Below, in pieces: positions 1-12,100 of a stretch of 27,572 nt of DNA. The first letter of the stretch is position 1, and every line of letters starts with the position of its first letter. Source of the stretch: a virus. Under the pieces are notes generated by a model. That model was given only the letters and a program-made list of their open reading frames with translations. It was not told the DNA's origin and ran no database searches. The stretch spans positions 1-27,572 of IMG/VR virus record IMGVR_UViG_3300010885_057489; one strand, written 5' to 3'. A program made the translations under genes and the position numbers.

Positions 1-102
1 ACGAACAAATCCCTCTACGCTAATAGATCCTGTTTCATTGGGTCTTTTGGCAGGAGTGTTGTTGGATTTTTCTGGGGGTTGCCCAGTGGTATTTTCATTC
101 AT
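1..102 (-). CDS. N-terminus of a phage structural-region protein, cut by the window edge
   Basis: An open frame begins at an ATG (100-102) and stays open for 34 codons to base 1. The readable residues begin MNENTTGQPPEKSNN and end in ISVEGFVR. The start is rich in Asn, Thr, Pro and Lys, as in a flexible N-terminal tail, and a beta-type segment begins at ISVEGF. The ATG lies 12 nt after the TAA of the giant upstream gene, with a weak AAGG (113-116) as possible ribosome site and a TAAATA box between them. In T4 the gene after gp6 and gp7 is wedge protein gp8, but too little is visible to call that. The reading frame is fairly sure; the function is unknown. Confidence 0.6.
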   Translation of the reverse strand, partial: MNENTTGQPPEKSNNTPAKRPNETGSISVEGFVR

Positions 103-106
103 GATT

Positions 107-113
107 TATTTAC
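107..113 (-). promoter_or_regulatory. TAAATA box directly before the ATG of the edge gene
   Basis: The minus strand reads GTAAATAAATC immediately before the ATG at 102. The GTAAATA part resembles the T4 late -10 box (TATAAATA). It lies only 4 nt from the start codon, so a transcript from it would be leaderless or nearly so. Nearly the same string precedes the gp25 gene. It could also be no more than an AT-rich start region. Confidence 0.25.
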
Positions 114-114
114 C

Positions 115-3100
115 TTAGGTTAGTCCCCGTAAAAACCTTGCTGCCTGTGTATTGGTATCTTGCAAGGCCACACCATTGCTGGGTGTGCCCGGGCCGGGTG
201 CGTACCATGTGACTCCCCGACGTATCAATATGTTGATTTCAAGTCCAGCAGGTGGTGCTTCATCAAATTCAAAACTCACTGGAGCAAATCCAGTGAATGT
301 TCCGTCGTTGGTTGTTCTGATTCCACCAACGTAAATTTCAACTGCATCAAGATTTGCCTCGGTGGTAATGATGTCAGTGACAAATTCAACTGTGGTGCCA
401 TCTGACATAAATGTGTTGTTGACAATGTAATTTTGATACTGCTCTGGCAACAGATTGCCACGTCCGAGACTGTAAACTGTTGAGTCAATGTCATGTGAAG
501 CAGCGGCTGTTCCAGCTGTGCCACGTAACAAGCTGCTGATGGTATTGTTTACAGTATTTCTCTCACGATACATAATACGCTCGCCATTGACAGTCAGCAC
601 TCCCCAGACATTGGCTGCAAGATTAGGTTCGCCTTGTGTGGACGCATCTACTAGATAAATTACATCGTCGTATTGGCCCAATGGCTGTGCCAATTGTGTG
701 GTAGTAGCAACAGTCATACGGTAAGTGGCCTGCACGCCGCGCATGTCTTGGAATATGCGGAAGGCCATGGGCTCAGGAACAACGCTTTCGGTAAATTGTG
801 TGATCATTACCACGTCATTTGGTCCCAGTATGCCATTAGTCAAGATCAGTTCTTGCCCTACTATACCAAAACCAAATCCATAATACAGTCGACGACCATT
901 TACGGTTACCCACAGACGATCAGCATTGACCACAGTGCGTCCTAGGTCAAGATTATTAGATACAATAAGTGAGTCAGCACTAAAATCGAAAGGAGCCACC
1001 GGATAGTCTGGATCTCCTGGGCTGGTGCCATCGCCTTGATCATACCTGGTAGAATCATAAGGTTCAGTGATGGTTATGCCCACCTCCACTGGACCCACAA
1101 AAACTTGAGTCAAGATATTTTGTTGACGTGTGTCATTCCAAGTTGTGACTTCGATCACGTCACCAATGCCAGGTTCAAGACCTTGCCCTAAACGGAAATT
1201 CAATGTTGAATCTCCTCGGTTTACATAGCATTGTGTGTTGGTGTCAACACAGATCAAAATTCGTGATCCAATGGGAGGATCTTCAGCAAATATCACCACA
1301 CGCCGTCCATCATATCCATTGAATGGGTTGTAGGGCTCAACTACATAGTCAACATTTAATATCAAAGGAATATCATTGATATAAACATTGACTTCGTTGT
1401 CGGCAATGAGTGCGTAACTAAATCCTAGACGATCTGGAATCAGATATTCACTACTGCCATCGCCGTAGTATTCAATACCAGCACTAGTTCTGGCACGTAG
1501 ACCATTGACTGTGACAATCAAATTATCAGGATTGGTATAGGCCAAACTGTTGTCAAGCTCATAGGTCAATGTGGATCTATCACCTGACATTATTTGTGTT
1601 ATTGGAGCACTCCAACTATAATCTATAACTTCAATGTTATCCACTGTGGTTGGTCCAATGGCTGTCAATGTTACCATTTCGGTGGCACTGAATGAGTTGG
1701 CAAACGTAATCTTGGTGCTGTTGATATTGGCCAGGAATGTCAAAACACCGCTGGGTTGGCTGTCCGGTGGTGCGCTGATTACCAATGCAGTGCCACTGAG
1801 TTTTCCTACCACTGTTTGTCCGCTGGTGAATCCTGTTCCTACAATCAAGGATCCCAACTGTATGCCCAAAGTACTGATTACCACCAAAGTGGTTCCACTG
1901 CTGCCAGTTGGGTTGTAAGGTGAAGATATTCCAGTGGTTGCGTATTCTGGTGCATAGGTATAGTTGGTCGTCAAGTTTCCATTGACAAAAATTGCAAATT
2001 CTAGAATTTGATTATAGACCACAGGAACTGACAATTCAGTGCCAAAAGTGGATCCACGATATGAATTTTCAAATAACTGATTTCCACCGCCAAGGCCATA
2101 GACAGAAATCACAACGATGTCGCCTGGAGCTACGCTTTGGATCATGGTTATGGTCTGTTCAACCCAGTCAAGCACATAGGCAACATCTTGTGTAAGATCC
2201 TGTCCAGTGGTTAAATTAGTAACAATCACCGACTGCGGATAAGGAACTAGATCTGCCCAGCTTTGTGTTGGATTCAATGGATCAAAAATAAATTTAGTAG
2301 ACTGAGTTGGAAATCCGTGCCCGTTGAGTATCCAATCGCTGCCGGCTCTGGTGTACACACGAAAATCCAATGTGTCAAACTCTGCCCCGGGTATAAGTTC
2401 TTCCGGAGCATAACTGCTGTAAACGTCTACGTAGCCACCGCCGTCGACGTTGACATCGGTTGGACGAGTTCCTAGATATAGATCTAAGTAACTGCTACCA
2501 TAGATAGTGTCAAGTATGCCCGGATCATAGGTCGGGAATCCTTCTGGGCTGATACTGAAATTATCAAAAGGATTGATGTCAAAGTTTCCTACATCAAACC
2601 CAGTGTTTTGATCAAAATTGATTCCTTTGACTTGTACTCCTGGATAGTCAACTCCGTCAATCAACAAAGGCAAACTCAGACCAGGTTGGTTGACTGTGGG
2701 TGCATAGAATCCCATGGTACGATCTACACCGCTTAGGGTATCGGCAGGTACCGGAGTCCATTGTTCCAGATCGAATATGCTGTTGTTTACAGTGCCCACA
2801 GCTGACCATACACGATCAATATAACGAACCTGCGTGCCGGCAGGATAGGTTACATTGGGTTGCCATTCAAAGATAGTTGTGGAGTACTGGTAACGGTCAT
2901 ATTTGATAACAGTTTTAAAAGTTCTAATCAGGTCATTGCCCATGTTGGCCACAGCTCTTGCGCCAACACCGTTGCCGGTTATCGTTATTGTTGGGGTACT
3001 ACTGTAACCACTGCCAGGATTGACGATATCAATACCAATGACACGACCTGCAGAATTGATTACTGCCGTTAGTTCTGCAGGCTCAGTACAGGTACCTGTC

Positions 3101-6100
3101 ACGGTGATTTCAGGAACTGCGGTATATCCAGCACCACCAGAAATTATGGTCACACTTTGTACACTCAACAAGTAATTGTTATACCAATCTTTCCAAGGAG
3201 CCAAGGTCCAAATTTCTGCGTTGCTGGCCACATCGCTGGTGTTGCTTTGTATAAAACTGCCAGACTGTGTGTAAGGCAACAAGATAGGACTAACAAATTG
3301 TGGAATTGTAAGCAAGCGGTCGTAGTACGCTGGCAAGTCATAATCAGTTAAATTACCAGGGTAGGCATCGTCACCATCATAGGTAAGATTGAACTCACGT
3401 ATTTGTACGTGATAGGGCTTGACTTCTTGTATGTAATCCAGCACAAAGTCTTGATTGTCACGCAGATAATTTTGGAAAGGTAACAGAGCACGAATCTTGT
3501 GGTCCACATCAATCAAACTGGTTTTTATCAACCATTCTGGTATTTCACTCTCGCTATAGACAAAGTTGAATACTAACATTAGACCGAGATTGCGTTCAAT
3601 CAGCAATTCATCAATGAACAATTCTTCATTGATGGCTCGTATAATTTGTCGAGTTTCTATAACAGGTTCTTGATCAAAGTATTGTGCATCAAACACTTCA
3701 ACATCAAATCCAAAATTTCCAACAGCATAGTTCCAAATTTCTTCTTTGATCTCAATGGTTCCGTTTTGCAATCCCACACGATTCCACCCAAGATCGGTTC
3801 TCAAGTAAATTTCAAATTTGCCTTGGGCATTGGCCGTGACTTTGACACTGCTACCCACCGGCGCCTGTGACAGAGTCAGTGTGCGTAGGTCTGAATAATT
3901 TGCTACTTCTGCCACGGGTTGTATGGTGCGGTTGTAACCGGGTTCATACCAGTCAATGGTATTCCAATAGCGACGTGTGTCATAGTTTTGTACTCTGACA
4001 AGTTTGGTATTCCGTTGCCCTAGCAATCCATCTTCGACTTCGTAGATGGTCCAAAGTCCGCCTTGGCCACTGTCAGATACTACCAAATACTTGTAACCCA
4101 AAGGAACTGCCCTGATATTCTGGAAACTGAGTTCTTCAATGTTGGCCACACGTTTGTTCCAGGCACCCGAGGCGGATGATGGCTCGGGTTCACTGCTGTT
4201 CAACAGATTGAACCTGCGTATTTCCACCATTGGGAATTTTAAAAATATGTTGTTGGCCCGTTGCAGATAATTTTGCAAAGCAACGAATCGATCAACAAAC
4301 ATGCTTTGTCTTGGACGGAACTGCACACCAAAACGTTCGGCTGGGCTCAACATTGGATCTGGCACATTGGCACCGAATACGTTTACACCGCAAAAACTAT
4401 CCAACAATTTTCTATACAAATTATCATTGAGGAAACTGTCGGCACGCCCACTGGCAATCAGTTGGTATTCTTGATGAACATTGGCCGATGTCAGCTGGCG
4501 ATCATATTCAACATGCAAAATTGTATCAGCAGCACTAATAATATCCAAGGCATTATAGATGGCTATGGTACTGGAGTTCAATGGTGCTATGTAAGGTATT
4601 CCACTGCCTCTTGGGTTTTCAATATAACTAGCAATGCCCACTGTGCTCAGTGTTTTACCTGCAACAACATCAATTGTGGTTATGCCACGCACCCAAAAAT
4701 AATAACGAGTTTCAAATATGTTGAGCAGATTCAAACTCGAAGTTACTGTGTAACTGGTTGTGCTGAGAGCAATACCGGGTCCGGTGTAGCTCACCGGTGG
4801 AACTGAACTACTGACCCACTGATAGATGTCTACACGACTACCCGGGAACACTTGTCCCCATCTACGACTGGCATAAGTGATATTGTCCTGATTAGGATCA
4901 ATAAATCTCACTGTGTCTGTGTCCCACCAAATTTCTCCCACATGCTCTTGAGCCCAGCTGTTGCCTAAATTATGCACAGGACCAGTGTTGTAATCTGCAG
5001 GATCAACTGCACCAATATAATCAATGTTACGACGAGCCGCACCAAGTATCTTGCCCTGTAATGGGTTAAAGAAATCAAAATATTGTTGAGCGTTGGATGT
5101 GAGTCTATCGTACATGAACACACTGTTGATCTGATCTATATTGACCGACGGTTGTTGCAGGATCTGTACTGCCCAGGCCGGTGTATTGTCAGGATTATTG
5201 TATACCGTGACTTGGCCATAGTTGGCCTCGGCTACTTGTTGATCGTTACCGGGTGATCCTATCAATAATCTTCCATTGCGATAGTTAACTGCAAAACCAA
5301 ATCGATCGTTGGTAGCAGAAGTGTCGTCGTATACTTGTTGTCCAAATATCAATGCTCCGGGATTGTTGATTGACGATGTAGCACTGGGCAACAAATCAAA
5401 AGTGTAAGCCACACCACTGTTGAATACTGGTGAGAAGAATGTGGTACTGCGATCATCAAAATAAGTTTGAGCAAGGTCAAAGGTCACAGGGGCATACACA
5501 TCGCCATTGGGCGCACCCACTATCAAATTTACGGCTGTGCTGTCAACATCCAGACTTTGACCAAAGTAAGCATAGTCGGTGGGATTAGGACTCACAATGG
5601 TTTGTACATAGTAATAGGTGTCAAAACCTAGATCATCAAATGCTGTACCTGTCACCCCGGGAAGAACTGTGAGTTTGTTGTTGGGTACCGTGGCCTGGAT
5701 GTTGACCACACTCACTGTCATGCGTCCAGAAACCACAGTTATTGTTGTGCCAAAAGTGGGTGCGGCTACAAATATCAACTGTTTTGTATTGTTGTTGTAG
5801 GTATAATCAACTCCGGCAGTTTGTAACACAGTGCCCAAATAGACCACAGTGGTATAAGCTGTTGTGGCACTGTATATGGTTCCTACATCAAATATCTTGG
5901 TTACACTGTCGCCTGACAAAACCAGATCTGTTGTGGCCGATGCTATCACATTGGGTATTCCAGCTGAATTAATAGCTGATATCAATCCTTGTATGGTATT
6001 GTTGGGAGCAAGAGGAACAGCAACTTGAGTGTTGTTGATTCTTATAGGATCTCCAGCAACCAGTGTAGGATTGGCCTTGGTTGTTGAAATGACTCCGTAG

Positions 6101-9100
6101 ACTCGACTTTGATTTACGTTGCGTTGTACTTGTCCTTCCTGTGGAAGAGTCACTGTGGCCAGTGGCTCTCCAGTGTATACACTGCAATTGTTTGAACAGA
6201 TTTCCACGGCAGTACCAAATGCACTTTCATCTTGGGCCGTGGCCGAAACAATTTTTTGTATTTGCTGGAATTCATTGGTTTCAATTTCTATAACGTCACC
6301 AATGGTCAAACTTGTTGTACTAGACAACACAACGTCAGATCCCACCACGCTGAATTGACCATTTTTAAAGTCATCTGAATTGTTCAAAAACTGATTGTTT
6401 AGAATTACCGAGATTGGTCCCTGAGGAGTTCCTGGCATGGCATAAGTCAACTGTGTGACATCTGTTACCAAGTAGCGAATCACGCTACGATCAAACGCAT
6501 AAACTGAACCAGCTTGATTCACCGCCCCGGCATCGTCTAAGGGCGAGCCAATCAAAATTTGGCGGCCGTCGGTGGCAGTGGTTACACTGGATCCAAATCC
6601 TGCATTTGCACCTAGACCGGGTACTGTGAGAGTTTCTACATATTGCCAATAAGATCCAGTTGATACACTGATGATTGTGCCCGGAGCTGGATTATTGATA
6701 AATGTGATCTGTGTTGTGCTGTTGTTAAATGTGTAATCAATAAATGGTCGCTGTAATTGTCCATCCACGGCCACAATAAACGAATAAATGTTAGTGGCTG
6801 TGTAAAGCTCTGGGTTAAGAGCAAAGGTTGTGGTGTTACCAATGCCGGTTCCGCTATTGGTAAATGTTGCTATTCCAGTGTTGGCATCAACTGTGGTCAC
6901 TGTGATTGTTAAATTGTTGGCCGGCGTGGCTCCACCAATTGCTGCTCCAAATATCACTATGGTATCACCAGGTGCATATCCAGATCCAGGCGAAACCAAA
7001 GTAGGAACGTAGGCTCCACGCACAGAATTCAGAGAAAACACAGCGCCTGATCCGACCCCACTGGTGGTATTTTGTAGTATTCCAAAATAGTTAAAGTCGT
7101 CGAGCTGTGCAACCTGGCGACGACTGATAGAAAGATTCAATCCTGCAGTCGGAGTACTGAATAACACTACCGTTGTGGCAGTTATCAAATAGTCAATGGC
7201 ATAAACAAGGTCTACGTTGATACCGCTTTGCAAATTGTCCAAGCTCAATACCAATTGGCCAGGAAACACACTGTCAATTTCAATGAAATTTGAATAGTTG
7301 AAGATGTTGGTGGCGCCGTCGGTCACATAAACCACACGCTGATTTTCTATTTCGACCTTGCCGTAGGCATAGACTTTGTTGCCGGCGGCAGCACCCACAT
7401 ACATCCAGCGTTCATCCGGGCTGATGGTCACTGCTGAGCCAAACTTGATTTGAGAGAAATCCAAATCAGGTGCTATCAACACCTGAGACAAAATATAATT
7501 GTTGCTGCCAGGTACCAAATATAGGACCACTGCATATCCAGCATAATTGTTACTGATGCTGGCACCAGCAACTCCCCAGGTACGATTACCAAAATCCACA
7601 CTGTTACCAAAGCCCAGAGTATCCACAGCGTTCAATTGTAAAATTATGTTGAAACCGTAATTACCGTCAATGGTTCTACGGTAGGTATAAACACTGCCAG
7701 CTGAATCTAAGGAACTGTCTTCAGCATCTAATCCCGGAGCTCCAACCAGAGCTGTAAAACTGTCGGCACCTTGGGCTATGGAAAACCCAAATTGGTTGTT
7801 GGTTATTGGGGCTTCTGCACGCAAGCGATCAAAATCCTTGAAGGGATTTTGTTTTTCTAAAACCACCCAGTGACCGGCACCATTGTCATCGACCCATACT
7901 CGTGCACCGGATACCAGACTGTTGGCATATGGCAAGGTGGCTATGTCGCTGGGCTGTGCTACTCGAGCTGTTTGCAAATAGAAAACCAGTCCGTCACCGT
8001 TGAGAGTGGTTTGATTGGTACTGATAAAATTGTAAGCAATGACTACTTGTGTGATACTGGGCACGGATAATACGCGATATACTCCGTCCACTGCTTCGCT
8101 GAAATAACGAACAATTATCAGATCTCCCACAACAAGGCTGTGTGCCGAAGTAAATGTGGCCACACTGGTCTGATTGAGGTTGTCTGCTACTTGTGTAAGT
8201 CGCCCAGCCACCCGTTCACATCTGTAAATGTTCCAATCATATGGATTGGTTTTTGCTACCCAAATTACAGTGCCGATGCCCACAGAATCTAAGTTGGCAG
8301 CAATACTGGAAGGATCATCAAGGCTGAACACAGTGATGTCTGCATCATTTAAGTTTACATAACCGGCACTGGGCAAAGCAGTATCACTGATGGTTGAATA
8401 AGTAGTAGGCAATATGTCAGTGCTGGTCAGTTTGAAACTTTCTCTCCAGACATCGCTCAACAACACAGTTTGATCTGCATCGCTGGGCTCCTGTGGATTG
8501 ATAACTTGTATCACACTGGGATTTGATTGCAAGAGAGCTTCATTGAGTCTGAGTTCAAAAAAGCTACGATTGGCATTGGCGCCATATGTGGACGACAGTA
8601 TGCCCCAGTTTTCATATATGTTGTATTCGCCACTTTCTTTGCCCAGGTCTGCACGGGTAAACAGTTCAGCTGAACGGATAGTTCCTTTGGTTCCCAGGAA
8701 CTGTTGATAGATATTGACCTGGCTGACATCGTCAAGATTCAATGCAGCCATGTACTGACGTGGACGGAATCCAATCAAGCCATAGCTCAACAAATCGTTG
8801 TCGCGTTCCAGGTTGGCACTATAGGTATTGTAACTGTTGGCCAACTGATCGGCCTTGTTGGCTATGTTAGGTAACAGGCCTTCTTGGATCAATGTATAAT
8901 CGGCCGTGACCCAATCGTTGAAATCAAACAATACCTTGGGTTGTACAATGGTCTGTGCCGACCAATAGACGTTTTTGTAAAGAACAATTTCACCCTTGGT
9001 GTATTTGCGATTGCTTTGCCATTCTTTGACATTGTTTTCGTTGAGAATAAATCCTTGTGCATCTACTTGTCCGTTCCATTCAGTGGTAGTGGCCGCCGTG

Positions 9101-12100
9101 ATCCGCACACGATTTTGTCGCGCAGCCGTAATTGGATCGTAGATCAAATCAGCAAAAATACTCACATTGTCTAACACGACCATGTGTTCATAGTTAGTAA
9201 ATCTCAGATGCAGATAACTTATGGTTTGATTTGAATCAGAAGTTATAGTAAAAGTATTTCCATTGCGATCTATCACAAGATCACGTGTGGGCAACACTTC
9301 ACGATTTTGATCCAATAGCATGTTCTCTGGTGTAAGGCTTTCGACGGTATCGACCACTGCGCCAGCCCTGACAGCTATCAGTCGATTGGCCACTGGATTT
9401 AGATTGATCAAAGTTCCTGTGGCCCACCCTTGTTGACTAAAATACAAGAATTCTGTGGCCATCTGGTTCCAGTTGAGTCGATATCCATTTTCAACATCAG
9501 TAAATATCAGGCCTTGACTTTCAAGATATGTGCCATAACTCAAGATAAAATCCACAACCATGGTAGTGTTGGTAAACACAAACCCATACGGAACCTGGAC
9601 TACAATGTCGGTGTAGTTGGATGGCACACGCACTTCAGCTCCGCCACCACTTACTGTTTGTAGTACTCCACCACTGGAGCTGGCAAAAATTTCAAAGTAT
9701 GGATTGGTAGTGCTGTATCCAAATACCGCATATCCTGTGGCCACACGTTCTACAATCAAGGCACTGTATACAATGTCGGCAAATGGCTGATTCTTGTACA
9801 ACAACAGATTGTAACTTTCGTCTGGCAACAACAGACTACTGTTTTGGCTGTTGGGACTGGATTTTTCTGTGAATATTTTTAGATACTGTTTGTTGGTAAA
9901 GCTGGCCATTCTATAGCACAGCCGTACATCAATATTGGACAGGTCGTCGGTCAATCTTTCAGTGCTGTTGCGACCCAACTGTTGATTGTAATCAACGATC
10001 CAGTTGATATAGCTGGCCTTGCTGATGCCACCTTGTTGTCCTGGCAAGCGTCCATAGACTTCGATTCCGCTGATACTGTCTTGTCCGGGAATTGGTCTCA
10101 GGCTCAATCTGTAACGGCCATCATATAAGTATTGATCAAATTCTGCGCTGAAACGATAACGATCACGATCAGCAAACAGGCTAAAGAATTCTGCAGGCCG
10201 TGTCAGGGCCAACAGGCGCATGACCGCAAATGGATAACTGCTGGATGTCCACCAGGAACTTTCAACAGGTCCGCCGTCGCCGACCACCCAACTCTTGCGG
10301 AATGCAGTAGGGTCATATGCGCCTACCACACTGTTGATTGGAGCCAACAACTGTCCTTCTGTGCCCACCGGTATAACTGATGTCAAACCTGGTCTGCGGA
10401 ATTTTATGATCACATAAGGTGCCACAGGATCAGCCACTAGGCCAGCTTCAAGGTCGTCCCACAATACCAAGTTGTCGCTGGTATAAGGCGCAGGACCATA
10501 TCGTTGTGTCCACCACACTGGTTCTTCACTGAACCCCAGCATTTCCCAGGGTGTTAGATTGGGACTGATGGTGTCATAAAAATATCTGTAGATTCCGCGC
10601 CAGGCACCCAGCAACGGACTTTCTCCTGTATTGCTGACTGTGCCGCCGCTGGTTATCCTGCTGCCAGCTGTGCTGTAATTGTAGGTAAACGGATTGTTGG
10701 CTACATAGTCCTGTGTTTTGTAATCTAGTTTGTTCCAGCCGATCCAACTTAAAAAACTTTCTCCAAGGATTGCAGTGATCTCAGTCTGCGTGTAATCTGT
10801 GGTGCGGAAAAATCCTGGAATGACATCATCAATGGTCAAGGGCACTGGATTGTCATCGGTCTTGAGATTGTTGTAAATGCGTGTTTCAAATTCTAACAAT
10901 ATCTCATCTCTGATGTCGCCAAATGTCAAAGTGATGCTGCCATCGTGACCTTGTATTACTGTTGTGGGATTAATATAATTGGTATCAACAAATATCCTTG
11001 GCAAATATTTGGGGTACAAGCCCATCTTGCTGGGAGTGTTGGGACAGAAATTTCCGGCGGTGTTTCGATATTCACGCAAGGTTACCACGTCGCCTACAAC
11101 CAAAGGCACCGTGACAGCCAATGTTGGTCCGTCAGTTGATACAACATAATCAGTGTGGCGGCTTAATAACCTGGTTGTACTTTGTCCTTGTTCTGGGCCA
11201 GTACGGGTGAGATATACCAGCAGTCCCTGGAAGTTGGCTGATGTAAAATCATAAGTCTGCTCAGTATCAAACACATTGGTTGTGATAGGTGTAACTGTGT
11301 ACGTGGTTTCTAAAAATACTGAACCAGTGGGCAACATGTCGCTCCAATAAAATGGATTGAGATCTGTGCGTCCTTGGGTAATTTCTGCAATGGTCAAGTC
11401 TAGGATTTGTGCCACAGTAGCATTTCCATACTCGTTGCGAACCACTGTTTCCAGCATGAGATTTTTAAACTTGATATATTCTCTAGAATTGTATTCTATA
11501 GCAGCAAAAATATCATATTCAAGATTTCTAGCAAAGTATCCAGCCAAGGTCAATGGACTTGACTGTTGTAGGATTTTCAAACCATAAGGAACAATGTTGC
11601 CTAGGTCACGTGTGTTGTTGGGTCCGTTGATAGGGCCTTGTAATGCAATCAGATTTTCTCCAATGGTGCCGTAATGGCTACGCACAGTGCCCAGAGTAAA
11701 TGTGTTGCTGTTGGCATTGATTGGATTGTTTTCTAAATTGATAGGTACCTGATAAAATCCTTGTGCGCTGACTTGATCACTGATGGCTGCAATTTCAATA
11801 ATGTCGCCAAGCACTACTCCGGTGGCCTCGGTCGTCAGGATCACTGTGGTTGTGTCTGCTGTGGTTGCCACTGAGTAACGACTTGGATCCTGGAACCTGG
11901 CATTGACATACAACTGGATTGCAGGAACTGTGACAGAATCACTGACCTTGACATCCAACTGCAATGGACGACCTTCGTAGATAAATCTGAATTGTTGCCG
12001 AGTTATGCTGGGAGTGACGGCTGTTTGCCAACCCAGTTCTCTTACAAAAGCAACTCGATTCAAATAACGATGCACAAACCCAGAACTGATTGCTTCCGTT

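Noticed and set aside
4261-4806. A 181-aa plus-strand open frame opposite the giant gene
   Set aside because: Its composition looks like reverse-complement coding (rich in Cys, Ile, Thr), it has no ribosome site, and it lies wholly antisense to a strongly coding frame.
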